64,000 nt of DNA, from contig NC_134701.1 in assembly GCF_043290135.1 (NCBI RefSeq), positions 2,661,001-2,725,000 on the forward strand, in the 5' to 3' direction. Of this stretch, positions 36,066 through 47,128 are shown piece after piece (position 1 is the first letter of the stretch; every line of letters begins with the position of its first letter). The notes beneath the pieces were generated by a model. It was not told the origin of the DNA, searched no databases, and worked only from the letters and a program-made list of their open reading frames with translations. Position numbers and translations under genes: made by a program. This DNA is from Rhipicephalus microplus (Eukaryota > Arthropoda > Arachnida > Ixodida > Ixodidae).

Positions 36066-37847
36066 AGATATGAACCGCGCTAAAACCGCATTAAACAATG
36101 TCACTTAGTGAGATGCTGTGTTTTTCAGCATTACAAGTCGGGAACTGCGATATCTATTGTGAAAGCGCATGAAACCGTCGTAATCTTGTAGAAAACATTG
36201 TAAAGTAGCGAATAAAACGCTTTCTAACGATAGAAGTGCGAAGGTTAGGTTAGGTTAAGCTAGGTAGCGTCGTGAAACTACCAAAAACGACGTCATCTAA
36301 CGAGATAGTGTTGTTTTATTGCGAGTATTAAACTGCGATAGGTGAAATGTTGTGAAAGCACACAAAACGGAATGAACAAGCCAAATACTGCGTGTTCTAC
36401 CGTTACAAGTGCGAAACTGCTATATTGTGATATTCTCGTTAAAGCGCATGCAAGCATCGTGAAACCTTAAAGAACAATGTCATTTAGCGAGATACAGCGT
36501 TCTGTACTGCAATAAGTTGGTGAAAAACTGTGAGGTTATGCAAATATCGTAATTGTGAACAAAACAGTGTAATAGAGCGTTTTTAGATACAAGTGCGAAT
36601 GTTAGGTTAGGTTGACATATCAACCATCGTAAAACCGCATTAAACAATGTCACTTAGTGAGATGTAGTGTTTTTCAACAGTACAAGTCGGGAACTACGAT
36701 ATCTAATGTGAAAGCGCATGAAACCGTCGTAATCTTGTAGAAAACATTGTAAAGTTGCGAGTAAAACGTTTTCTAACGATAGAAGTGCGAAGGTTAGGTT
36801 AGGTTAGGTTAGTTTAAGCTAGGTAGCGTCGTGAAACTACCAAAAACGACGTCATCTAACGAGATAGTGTTGTTTTATTGCGAGTATTAAACTGCGATAG
36901 GTGAAATGTTGTGAAAGCACACAAAACGGCATGAACAAGCCAAATACTGCCTGTTCTACCGTTACAAGTGCGAAACTGCTATATTGTGATATTCTCGTTA
37001 AAGCGCATGCAAGCATCGTGAAACCTTAAAGAACAATGTCATTTAGCGAGATACAGCGTTCTGTACTGCAATAAGTTGGTGAAAAACTGTGAGGTTATGC
37101 AAATATCGTAATTGTGAACGAAACAGTGTAATAGAGCGTTTTTCAATACAAGTACGAATGTTAGGTTAGGTTAAGATATGAACCGTCGTAAAACCGCATT
37201 AAACAATGTCACTTAGTGAGATGTAGTGTTTTTCAACATTACAAGTCGGGAACTACGATATCTAATGTGAAAGCGCATGAAACCGTCGTAATCTTGTAGA
37301 AAACATTGTAAAGTTGCGAATAAAACGTTTTCTAACGATAGAATTGCGAAGGTTATGTTAGGTTAGGTTAGGTTAAGCTAGGTAGCGTCGTCAAACTACC
37401 AAAAACGACGTCATCTAACGAGATAGTGTTGTTTTATTGCGAGTATTAAACTGCGATAGGTGAAATGTTGTGAAAGCACACAAAACGGAATGAACAAGCC
37501 AAATACTGCGTGTTCTACCGTTACAAGTGCGAAACTGCTATATTGTGATATTCTCGTTAAAGCGCATGCAAGCATCGTGAAACCTTAAAGAACAATGTCA
37601 TTTACCGAGATACAGCGTTCTGTACTGCAATAAGTTGGTGAAAAACTGTGAGGTTATGCAAATATTGTAATTGTGAACAAAACAGTGTAATAGAGCGTTT
37701 TTAGATACAAGTGCGAATGTTAGGTTAGGTTAAGATATGAACCGTCGTAAAACCGCATTAAACAATGTCAATTAGTGAGATGCAGTGTTTTTCACCATTA
37801 CAAGTCGGGAACTGCGATATCTAATGTGAAAGCGCATGAAACCGTCG
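36066..37847. repeat. Satellite block: a2/i mosaic, h and i monomers + P stub
   Basis: 36066-36614 (549 bp) starts as a2 ('tctattgtg', 'aaacgctttctaac') and from about 36240 is class i ('ggttaggttaagctagg', 'aaacggaatgaac', 'gaacaatgtc'). Then h 36615-37173, i 37174-37732 and P stub 37733-37847, second copies of 31471-32703. Confidence 0.9.
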
Positions 37848-38569
37848 TTAGGTTAGGTTAGGTTAGGTCAGGTTAGGTTTGGTTAGGTTAGGTTAGGTTA
37901 GGTTAGGTTAGATTAGGTTAGGTTGGGTTGAGTTGAGTTGGGTTAGGTTAGGTTAGGTTAGGTTAGGTTTGGTTAGGTTAGGTTGGGTTAGATTAGGTTA
38001 GGTTGGGTTGAGTTGGGTTAGGTTAGGTTAGGTTAGGTTAGGTTGGGTTACGTTAGGTTAGGTTAGGTTACGTTAGGTTAGGTTAGGTTAGGTTACGTTA
38101 GGTTAGGTTAGGGTAGGTAAGGATAAATTGGTTAGGTTAGGTAAGGTTAGGTTAGGTTAGGTTAGGTTGGGTTGGGTGTTGTTGGGTTGGGTTGGGTTGG
38201 GTTAGGTCGGGTTAGGTTAGGTTAGGTTACGTTAAGTTAGGTTAGGTTAGGTTACGTTAGATTATGTTAGGTTAGATTAGGTTACGTTAGGTTAGGTTAG
38301 GTCAGGTAAGGTTAGGTTACGTTAGAATAGGTTAGGTTAGGTTAGGTTACGTTAGGTTAGGTTAGGTTAGGTTTGGTTAGGTTAGGTTAGGTTAGCTTAG
38401 GTTAGGTTAGGTTGGGTTGGGTTAGGTTGGGTTAGGTTAGGTTAGGTTAGGTTAGGTTGGGTTAGGTTAAATTAGGTTAGGTTAGGTTAGGTTGGGTTGG
38501 GTTGGGTTGGGTTAGGTTAGGTTAGGTTAGGTAAGGTTAGGTTAGGTTAGGTTAGGTTACGTTAGATTA
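37848..38569 (+). repeat. TTAGG array 27 (gamma class)
   Basis: 722 bp, counterpart of array 24 with the same private alleles. Confidence 0.95.
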
Positions 38570-39248
38570 AGGTATGAACCGTCGTAAAACCGCATTAAAC
38601 AATGTCACTTAGTGAGATGCAGTGTTTTTCACCTTTACAAGTTGGGAACTGCGATATCTAATGTGAAAGCGCTTGAAACCGTCGTAATTTTGTAGAAAGC
38701 ATTGTAAAGTAGCGAGTAAAACGTTTTCTAACGATAGAAGTGCGAAGGTTATGTTAGGTTGAGATATGTTAGTTTATGCTAGGTAGCGTCGTGAAACCAC
38801 CAAAAACGACGTCATCTAACGAGATACTGTTGTTTTATTGCGAGTACGAAACTGCTATGGGTGAAATGTTGTGAGAGCACACAAAACGGCATGAACAAGC
38901 CAAATACTGCGTGTTGTATCGTTACAAGTGCGAAACTGCTATGTTGTGATATTCTCGTTAAAGCGCATGCAAGCATCGTGAAACTTTAAAGAATGATGTC
39001 ATTTAGCGAAATACAGCGTTCTGTACTGCAATAAGTTGGTGAAAAACTGTGAGATTATGCAAATATTGTAATTGTGAACGAAACAGTGTAATAGAGCGTT
39101 TTTAGATACAAGTGCGAATGTTAGGTTAGGTTAAGATATGAACCGTCGTAAAACCGCATTAAACAATGTCACTTAGTGAGATGCAGTGTTTCTCACCATT
39201 ACAAGTCGGTAACTGCGATATCTAATGTGAAAGCGCTTGCAACCGTCG
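38570..39248. repeat. Satellite block: g monomer + P stub
   Basis: Monomer 38570-39133 and P stub 39134-39248; counterpart of 33426 at +5,144. Confidence 0.92.
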
Positions 39249-39875
39249 TTAGGTTAGGTTAGGTTAGGTTAGGTTTGGTTAGGTTAGGTTAGGTTAGGTT
39301 AGATTAGGTTAGGTTGAGTTGGGTTAGGTTAGGTTAGGTTAGGTTAGGTTAGGTTGGGTTAGGTTAGGTTAGGTTAGACTACGTTAGGTTAGGTTAGGTT
39401 ACGTTAGGTTACGTTAGGTTAGGTTACGTTTGGTTAGGTTAGGTTAGGTAAGGATAATTTGGTTAGGTTAGGTAAGGTTAGGTTAGGTTAGGTTAGGTTG
39501 GGTTTTGTTGGGTTGGGTTGGGTTGGGTTAGGTTGGGTTAGGTTAGGTTACGTTAGGTCAGGTTAGGTTAGGTTAGGTTACGTTAGGTTATGTTAGGTTA
39601 GGTTAGGTTATGTTAGGTTAGGTTAGGTCAGGTAAGGACAGGTTACGTTAGAATAGGTTAGGTTAGGTTAGGTTACGTTAGGTTAGGTTAGGTTTGGTTA
39701 AAGTAGGTTAGGTTAGGTTGGATTGGGTTGGGTTAGGTTGGGTTAGGTTAGGTTAGGTTAGGTTAGGTTGGGTTAGGTTAGTTTAGGTTAGGTTAGGTTA
39801 GGTTAGGTTGGGTTGGGTTGGGTTAGGTTAGGTTAGGTTAGGTTAGGTTAAATTAGGTTAGGTTAGGTTAGGCTA
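39249..39875 (+). repeat. TTAGG array 28 (alpha class)
   Basis: 627 bp, counterpart of array 25. Confidence 0.95.
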
Positions 39876-40538
39876 AGATATGAACCGCGCTAAAACCGCA
39901 TTAAACAATGTCACTTAGTGAGATGCTGTGTTTTTCAGCATTACATTCGGGAACTGCGATATCTAATGTGAAAGCGCATGAAACCGTCGTAATCTTGTAG
40001 AAAACATTGTAAAGTAGCGAATAAAACGTTTTCTAACGATAGAACTGCGAAGGTTAGGTTAGTTTAAGCTAGGTAGCGTCGTGAAACTACCAAAAACGAC
40101 GTCATCTAACGAGATAGTGTTGTTTTATTGCGAGTATTAAACTGCGATAGGTGAAATGTTGTGAAAGCACACAAAACGCCATGAACAAGCCAAATACTGC
40201 GTGTTCTACCGTTACAAGTGCGAAACTGCTATATTGTGATATTCTCGTTAAAGCGCATGCAAGCATCGTGAAACCTTAAAGAATGATGTCATTTAGCGAG
40301 AGACAGCGTTCTGTACTGTAATAAGTTGGTGAAAAACTGTGAGGTCATGCAAATATCGTAATTGTGAACGAAACAGTGTAATAGAGCGTTTTGAGATACA
40401 AGTGCGAATGTTAGGTTAGGTTTAGATATGAACCGTTGTAAAACCGCATTAAACACTGTCACTTTGTGAGATGCAGTGTTTTTCACCATTACAAGTCGGG
40501 AACTGCGATATCTAATGTGAAAGCGCATGAAACCGTCG
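39876..40538. repeat. Satellite block: a monomer + P stub
   Basis: Monomer 39876-40423 and P stub 40424-40538; counterpart of 34732, 'gatagaactgcg' and 'ggtttagatatg' included. Confidence 0.92.
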
Positions 40539-41204
40539 TTAGGTTAGGTTAGGTTAGGTTAGGTTAGGTTAGGTTTGGTTAGGTTAGGTTAGGTTAGATT
40601 AGGTTAGGTTGGGTTGAGTTGGGTTAGGTTAGGTTAGGTTAGGTTAGGTTGGGTTAGGTTAGGTTAGGTTAGGTTAGGTTACGTTAGGTTAGGTTAGGTT
40701 ACGTTAGGTTAGGTTACGTTAGGTTAGGTTAGGTTAGGTAAGGATAATTTGGTTAGGTTAGGTAAGGTTAGGTTAGGTTAGGTTAGGTTGGGTTTTGTTG
40801 GGTTGGGTTGGGTTGGGTTAGGTTGGGTTAGGTTAGGTTAGGTTACGTTAGGTCAGGTTAGGTTAGGTTAGGTTACGTTAGGTTATGTTAGGTTAGGTTA
40901 GGTTACGTTAGGTTAGGTAGGTCAGGTAAGGACAGGTTACGTTAGAATAGGTTAGGTTAGGTTAGCTTACGTTAGGTTAGGTTAGGTTTGGTTAGAGTAG
41001 GTTAGGTTAGCTTGGGTTAGGTTAGGTTAGGTTGGGTTGGGTTGGGTTAGGTTGGGTTAGGTTAGGTTAGGTTAGGTTAGGTTAGGTTGGGTTAGGTTAG
41101 TTTAGGTTAGGTTAGGTTAGGTTGGGTTGGGTTGGGTTAGGTTAGGTTAGGTTAGGTTAGGTAAGGTTAGGTTAGGTTACATTAGGTTAGGTTAGGTTAG
41201 GCTA
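40539..41204 (+). repeat. TTAGG array 29 (alpha2 class)
   Basis: 666 bp; array 26 minus one pentamer in the run after 'ggttgggttggg' near 41050-41090. Confidence 0.95.
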
Positions 41205-41868
41205 AGATATGAACCGCGCTAAAACCGCATTAAACAATGTCACTTAGTGAGATGCTGTGTTTTTCAGCATTACAAGTCGGGAACTGCGATATCTATTGTG
41301 AAAGCGCATGAAACCGTCGTAATCTTGTAGAAAACATTGTAAAGTAGCGAATAAAACGCTTTCTAACGATAGAAGTGCGAAGGTTAGGTTAGGTTAAGCT
41401 AGGTAGCGTCGTGAAACTACCAAAAACGACGTCATCTAACGAGATAGTGTTGTTTTATTGCGAGTATTAAACTGCGATAGGTGAAATGTTGTGAAAGCAC
41501 ACAAAACGGAATGAACAAGCCAAATACTGCGTGTTCTACCGTTACAAGTGCGAAACTGCTATATTGTGATATTCTCGTTAAAGCGCATGCAAGCATCGTG
41601 AAACCTTAAAGAACAATGTCATTTAGCGAGATACAGCGTTCTGTACTGCAATAAGTTGGTGAAAAACTGTGAGGTTATGCAAATATCGTAATTGTGAACA
41701 AAACAGTGTAATAGAGCGTTTTTAGATACAAGTGCGAATGTTAGGTTAGGTTAAGATATGAACCGTCGTAAAACCGCATTAAACAATGTCAATTAGTGAG
41801 ATGCAGTGTTTTTCACCATTACAAGTCGGGAACTGCGATATCTAATGTGAAAGCGCATGAAACCGTCG
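41205..41868. repeat. Satellite block: a2/i mosaic monomer + P stub
   Basis: 41205-41753 (549 bp) is the same a2/i chimera as 36066. P stub 41754-41868 has 'gtcaattagtgag' and leads to a gamma array, so relative to copies 1 and 2 an h and an i monomer are missing here. Confidence 0.9.
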
Positions 41869-42590
41869 TTAGGTTAGGTTAGGTTAGGTCAGGTTAGGTT
41901 TGGTTAGGTTAGGTTAGGTTAGGTTAGGTTAGATTAGGTTAGGTTGGGTTGAGTTGAGTTGGGTTAGGTTAGGTTAGGTTAGGTTAGGTTTGGTTAGGTT
42001 AGGTTAGGTTAGGTTAGATTAGGTTAGGTTGGGTTGAGTTGGGTTAGGTTAGGTTAGGTTAGGTTGGGTTACGTTAGGTTAGGTTAGGTTACGTTAGGTT
42101 AGGTTAGGTTAGGTTACGTTAGGTTAGGTTAGGTTAGGTAAGGATAAATTGGTTAGGTTAGGTAAGGTTAGGTTAGGTTAGGTTAGGTTGGGTTGGGTGT
42201 TGTTGGGTTGGGTTGGGTTGGGTTAGGTCGGGTTAGGTTAGGTTAGGTTACGTTAAGTTAGGTTAGGTTAGGTTAGGTTAGGTTATGTTAGGTTAGGTTA
42301 GGTTACGTTAGGTTAGGTTAGGTCAGGTAAGGTTAGGTTACGTTAGAATAGGTTAGGTTAGGTTAGGTTACGTTAGGTTAGGTTAGGTTAGGTTTGGTTA
42401 GGTTAGGTTAGGTTAGCTTAGGTTAGGTTAGGTTGGGTTGGGTTAGGTTGGGTTAGGTTAGGTTAGGTTAGGTTGGGTTAGGTTAAATTAGGTTAGGTTA
42501 GGTTAGGTTGGGTTGGGTTGGGTTGGGTTGGGTTAGGTTAGGTTAGGTTAGGTAAGGTTAGGTTAGGTTAGGTTAGGTTACGTTAGATTA
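41869..42590 (+). repeat. TTAGG array 30 (gamma class)
   Basis: 722 bp without the 'ttagattatg' and 'ttagggtagg' alleles of arrays 24 and 27. Confidence 0.95.
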
Positions 42591-43268
42591 AGGTATGAAC
42601 CGTCGTAAAACCGCATTAAACAATGTCACTTAGTGAGATGCAGTGTTTTTCACCTTTACAAGTTGGGAACTGCGATATCTAATGTGAAAGCGCTTGAAAC
42701 CGTCGTAATGTTGTAGAAAGCATTGTAAAGTAGCGAGTAAAACGTTTTCTAACGATAGAAGTGCGAAGGTTATGTTAGGTTGAGTTATGATAGTTTATGC
42801 TAGGTAGCGTCGTGAAACCACCAAAAACGACGTCATCTAACGAGATACTGTTGTTTTATTGCGAGTACGAAACTGCTATGGGTGAAATGTTGTGAGAGCA
42901 CACAAAACGGCATGAACAAGCCAAATACTGCGTGTTGTATCGTTACAAGTGCGAAACTGCTATGTTGTGATATTCTCGTTAAAGCGCATGCAAGCATCGT
43001 GAAACTTTAAAGAATGAAGTCATTTAGCGAAATACAGCGTTCTGTACTGCAATAAGTTGGTGAAAAACTGTGAGATTATGCAAATATTGTAATTGTGAAC
43101 GAAACAGTGTAATAGAGCGTTTTTAGATACAAGTGCGAATGTTAGGTTAGGTTAAGATATGAACCGTCGTAAAACCGCATTAAACAATGTCACTTAGTGA
43201 GATGCAGTGTTTCTCACCATTACAAGTCGGTAACTGCGATATCTATGTGAAAGCGCTTGCAACCGTCG
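42591..43268. repeat. Satellite block: g monomer + P stub
   Basis: Monomer 42591-43154 (564 bp; private 'gttatgatag', 'aatgaagtc'). P stub 43155-43268 is 114 bp, one base lost in 'gatatctatgtg'. Confidence 0.92.
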
Positions 43269-43900
43269 TTAGGTTAGGTTAGGTTAGGTTAGGTTTGGTT
43301 AGGTTAGGTTAGGTTAGGTTAGATTAGGTTAGGTTGAGTTGGGTTAGGTTAGGTTAGGTTAGGTTGGGTTAGGTTAGGTTAGGTTAGACTACGTTAGGTT
43401 AGGTTAGGTTACGTTAGGTTACGTTAGGTTAGGTTACGTTTGGTTAGGTTAGGTTAGGTAAGGATAATTTGGTTAGGTTAGGTAAGGTTAGGTTAGGTTA
43501 GGTTAGGTTGGGTTTTGTTGGGTTGGGTTGGGTTGGGTTAGGTTGGGTTAGGTTAGGTTACGTTAGGTCAGGTTAGGTTAGGTTAGGTTACGTTAGGTTA
43601 TGTTAGGTTAGGTTAGGTTACGTTACGTTAGGTTAGGTCAGGTAAGGACAGGTTACGTTAGAATAGGTTAGGTTAGGTTAGGTTACGTTAGGTTAGGTTA
43701 GGTTTAGTTAAAGTAGGTTAGGTTAGCTTAGGTTAGGTTAGGTTGGATTGGGTTGGGTTAGGTTGGGTTAGGTTAGGTTAGGTTAGGTTAGGTTGGGTTA
43801 GGTTAGTTTAGGTTAGGTTAGGTTAGGTTAGGTTGGGTTGGGTTGGGTTAGGTTAGGTTAGGTTAGGTTAGGTTAAATTAGGTTAGGTTAGGTTAGGCTA
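43269..43900 (+). repeat. TTAGG array 31 (alpha class)
   Basis: 632 bp; private 'ttacgttacgttagg' near 43621 and 'ggtttagttaaagtagg'; keeps 'agctt' and 'ttggattggg'. Confidence 0.95.
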
Positions 43901-44563
43901 AGATATGAACCGCGCTAAAACCGCATTAAACAATGTCACTTAGTGAGATGCTGTGTTTTTCAGCATTACATTCGGGAACTGCAATATCTAATGTGAAAGC
44001 GCATGAAACCGTCGTAATCTTGTAGAAAACATTGTAAAGTAGCGAATAAAACGTTTTCTAACGATAGAACTGCGAAGGTTAGGTTAGTTTAAGGTAGGTA
44101 GCGTCGTGAAACTACCAAAAACGACGTCATCTAAAGAGATAGTGTTGTTTTATTGCGAGTATTAAACTGCGATAGGTGAAATGTTGTGAAAGTACACAAA
44201 ACGGCTTGAACAAGCCAGATACTGCGTGTTGTACCGTTACAAGTGCGAAACTGCTATAATGTGATATTCTCGTTAAAGCGCATGCAAGCATCGTGAAACC
44301 TTAAATAATGATGTCATTTAGCGAGAGACAGCGTTCTGTACTGTAATAATTTGGTGAAAAACTGTGAGGTCATGCAAATATCGTAATTGTGAACGAAACA
44401 GTGTAATAGAGCGTTTTGAGATACAAGTGCGAATGTTAGGTTAGGTTTAGATATGAGCCGTTGTAAAACCGCATTAAACACTGTCACTTTGTGAGATGCA
44501 GTGTTTTTCACCATTACAAGTCGGGAACTGCGATATCTAATGTGAAAGCGCATGAAACCGTCG
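43901..44563. repeat. Satellite block: a monomer with e-type tract + P stub
   Basis: Monomer 43901-44448 (548 bp; private 'ctgcaatatc', 'aaggtaggtag', 'aaagagatag'). At about 44190-44265 it carries e-type sequence ('agtacacaaaacggcttg', 'gccagatactg', 'ctataatgtg'), suggesting a conversion tract. P stub 44449-44563 with 'gagccgttg'. Confidence 0.88.
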
Positions 44564-44980
44564 TTACGTTAGGTTAGGTTAGGTTAGGTTTGGTTAGGTT
44601 AGGTTAGGTTAGATTAGGTTAGGTTGGGTTGAGTTGGGTTAGGTTAGGTTAGGTTAGGTTAGGTTGGGTTAGGTTAGGTTAGGTTAGGTTAGGTTACGTT
44701 AGGTTAGGTTAGGTTACGTTAGGTTAGGTTACGTTAGGTTAGGTTAGGTTAGGTAAGGATAATTTGGTTAGGTTAGGTAAGGTTAGGTTAGGTTAGGTTA
44801 GGTTGGGTTGGGTTTTGTTGGGTTGGGTTGGGTTAGGTTGGGTTAGGTTAGGTTAGGTTACGTTAGGTCAGGTTAGGTTAGGTTAGGTTACGTTAGGTTA
44901 TGTTAGGTTAGGTTAGGTTAGGTTAGGTTAGGTTAGGTAAGGTTAGGTTAGGTTAAATTAGGTTAGGTTAGGTTAGGCTA
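44564..44980 (+). repeat. TTAGG array 32 (alpha2 class, deleted)
   Basis: 417 bp. Follows alpha2 to 'ttatgttagg' near 44895, then jumps to the 'ggtaagg...ttaaattagg' end, losing the 'gaatagg' to 'agtttagg' part. Opens with 'cgttacg' instead of 'cgttagg'. Confidence 0.94.
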
Positions 44981-45644
44981 AGATATGAACCGCGCTAAAA
45001 CCGCATTAAACAATGTCACTTAGTGAGATGCTGTGTTTTTCAGCATTACAAGTCGGGAACTGCGATATCTATTGTGAAAGCGCATGAAACCGTCGTAATC
45101 TTGTAGAAAACATTGTAAAGTAGCGAATAAAACGCTTTCTAACGATAGAAGTGCGAAGGTTAGGTTAGTTTAAGCTAGGTAGCGTCGTGAAACTACCAAA
45201 AACGACGTCATCTAACGAGATAGTGTTGTTTTATTGCGAGTATTACACTGCGATAGGTGAAATGTTGTGAAAGCGCACAAAACGCCATGAACAAGCCAAA
45301 TACTGCGTGTTCTACCGTTACAAGTGCGAAACTGCTATATTGTGATATTCTCGTTAAAGCGCATGCAAGCATCGTGAAACCTTAAAGAATGATGTCATTT
45401 AGCGAGAGACAGCGTTCTGTACTGTAATAAGTTGGTGAAAAACTGTGAGGTCATGCAAATATCGTAATTGTGAACGAAACAGTGTAATAGAGCGTTTTGA
45501 GATACAAGTGCGAATGTTAGGTTAGGTTAAGATATGAACCGTTGTAAAACCGCTATAAACACTGTCACTTTGTGAGATGCAGTGTTTTTCACCATTACAA
45601 GTCGGGAACTGCGATATCTAATGTGAAAGCGCATGAAACCGTCG
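44981..45644. repeat. Satellite block: a2 monomer + P stub
   Basis: Monomer 44981-45529 (549 bp; private 'tattacactg'). P stub 45530-45644 with 'ccgctataaacactg'. Confidence 0.92.
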
Positions 45645-46306
45645 TTAGGTTAGGTTAGATTAGGTTTGGTTAGGTTAGGTTAGGTTAGGTTAGGTTAGGT
45701 TGGGTTGAGTTGGGTTAGGTTAGGTTAGGTTAGGTTAGGTTGGGTTAGGTTAGGTTAGGTTAGGTTAGGTTACGTTAGGTTAGGTTACGTTATGTTACGT
45801 TAGGTTAGGTTACGTTAGGTTAGGTTAGGTTAGGTTAAGTAAGGATGATTTGGTTAGATTAGGTAAGGTTAGGTTAGGTTAGGTTGGGTTGGGTGTTGTT
45901 GGGTTGGGTTGGGTTGGGTTGGGTTAGGTTGGGTTAGGTTAGGTTAGGTTACGTTAGGTTAGGTTAGGTTAGGTTACGTTAGGTTATGTTAGGTTAGGTT
46001 AGGTTACGTTAGGTTAGGTTAGGTCAGGTAAGGTTAGGTTACGTTAGAATAGGCTAGGTTAGGTTAGGTTACGTTAGGTTAGGTTAGGTTAGGTTAGGTT
46101 AGGTTTGGTTAGGTTAGGTTAGGTTAGCTTAGGTTAGGTTACGGTGGGTTGGGTTAGGTTAGGTTAGGTTAGGTTAGGTTAGGTTAGGTTGGGTTAGGTT
46201 AGTTTAGGTTAGGTTATGTTAGGTAAAGTTTGGTTACGTTAGGTTAGGTTGGGTTACGTAAGGTTAGGTTAGGTTAAATTAGGTTAGGTTAGGTTAGGTT
46301 AGGTTA
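45645..46306 (+). repeat. TTAGG array 33 (beta class)
   Basis: 662 bp, full beta landmarks; private 'gggttacgtaagg' near 46252. Confidence 0.95.
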
Positions 46307-46970
46307 GGATATGAACCACGCTAAAACCGCATTAAACAATGCCACTTAGTGAGATGCTGTGTTTTTCAGCATTACAAGTCGGGAACTGCGATATCTAATG
46401 TGAAAGCGCATGAAACCGTCGTAATCTTGTAGAAAACATTGTAAAGTAGCGAATAAAACGTTTTCTAACTATAGAAGTGCGAAGGTTAGGTTAGTTTGAG
46501 CTAGGTAGCGTCGTGAAACCACCAAAAACGACGTCATCTAACGAGATATAATTGTTTTATTGCGAGTACGAAACTGCCATAGGTGAAGTGTTGTGAAAGC
46601 ACACAAAACGGCATGAACAAGCCAAATACTGCGTGTTGTACCGTTACAAGTGCGAAACTGCTATGTTGTGATATTCTCGTTAAAGCGCATGCAAGCATCG
46701 TGAAACCTTAAAGAATGATGTCATTTAGCGATATACAGCGTTCTGTACTGTAATAAGTTGGAGAAAAACTGTGATGTCATGCAAATATCTTAAACGTGAA
46801 CAAAACAGTGTAATAGAGCGTTTTTAGATACAAGTGCGAATGTTAGGTTAGGTTAAGATATGAATTGTCGTAAAACCGCATTAAACAATGTCACTTAGTG
46901 AGATGCAGTGTTTTTCACCATTACAAGTCGGGAACTGCGATATCTAATGTGAAAGCGCTTGCAAACGTCG
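46307..46970. repeat. Satellite block: b monomer + P stub
   Basis: Monomer 46307-46855 (549 bp) with 'gaacaaaacag'. P stub 46856-46970 ends 'gcaaacgtcg'. Confidence 0.92.
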
Positions 46971-47128
46971 TTAGGTTAGGTTAGGTTAGGTTAGGTTAGG
47001 TTACGTTAGGTTAGGTTAGGTTAGGTTTGGTTAGGTTAGGTTAGGTTAGGTTAGGTTAGAGTATGTTAGGTAAGGTTTGGTTAGGTTAGGTTAGGTTAGG
47101 TTGGGTTAGGTAAGGTTAGGTTAGGTTA
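46971..47128 (+). repeat. TTAGG array 34 (delta class, short)
   Basis: 158 bp with 'ggttagagtatg'. Confidence 0.95.

Larger units (their letters stand above)
31471..36614. repeat. 5,144 bp tandem repeat, copy 1
   Basis: h and i monomers, gamma array, g, alpha array, a, alpha2 array, a2/i mosaic monomer. Matching positions recur at exactly +5,144 (31471/36615, 32589/37733, 33426/38570, 34732/39876, 35280/40424). Sequence before about 31441 does not match, so the left breakpoint is close to the 'agatacaagtgcgaatg' preceding the h monomer. Confidence 0.93.
36615..41753. repeat. 5,144 bp tandem repeat, copy 2
   Basis: 5,139 bp; five bases shorter than copy 1 because array 29 has one fewer TTAGG than array 26. 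Its right end joins directly to a P stub and gamma array instead of a further h monomer. Confidence 0.93.
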
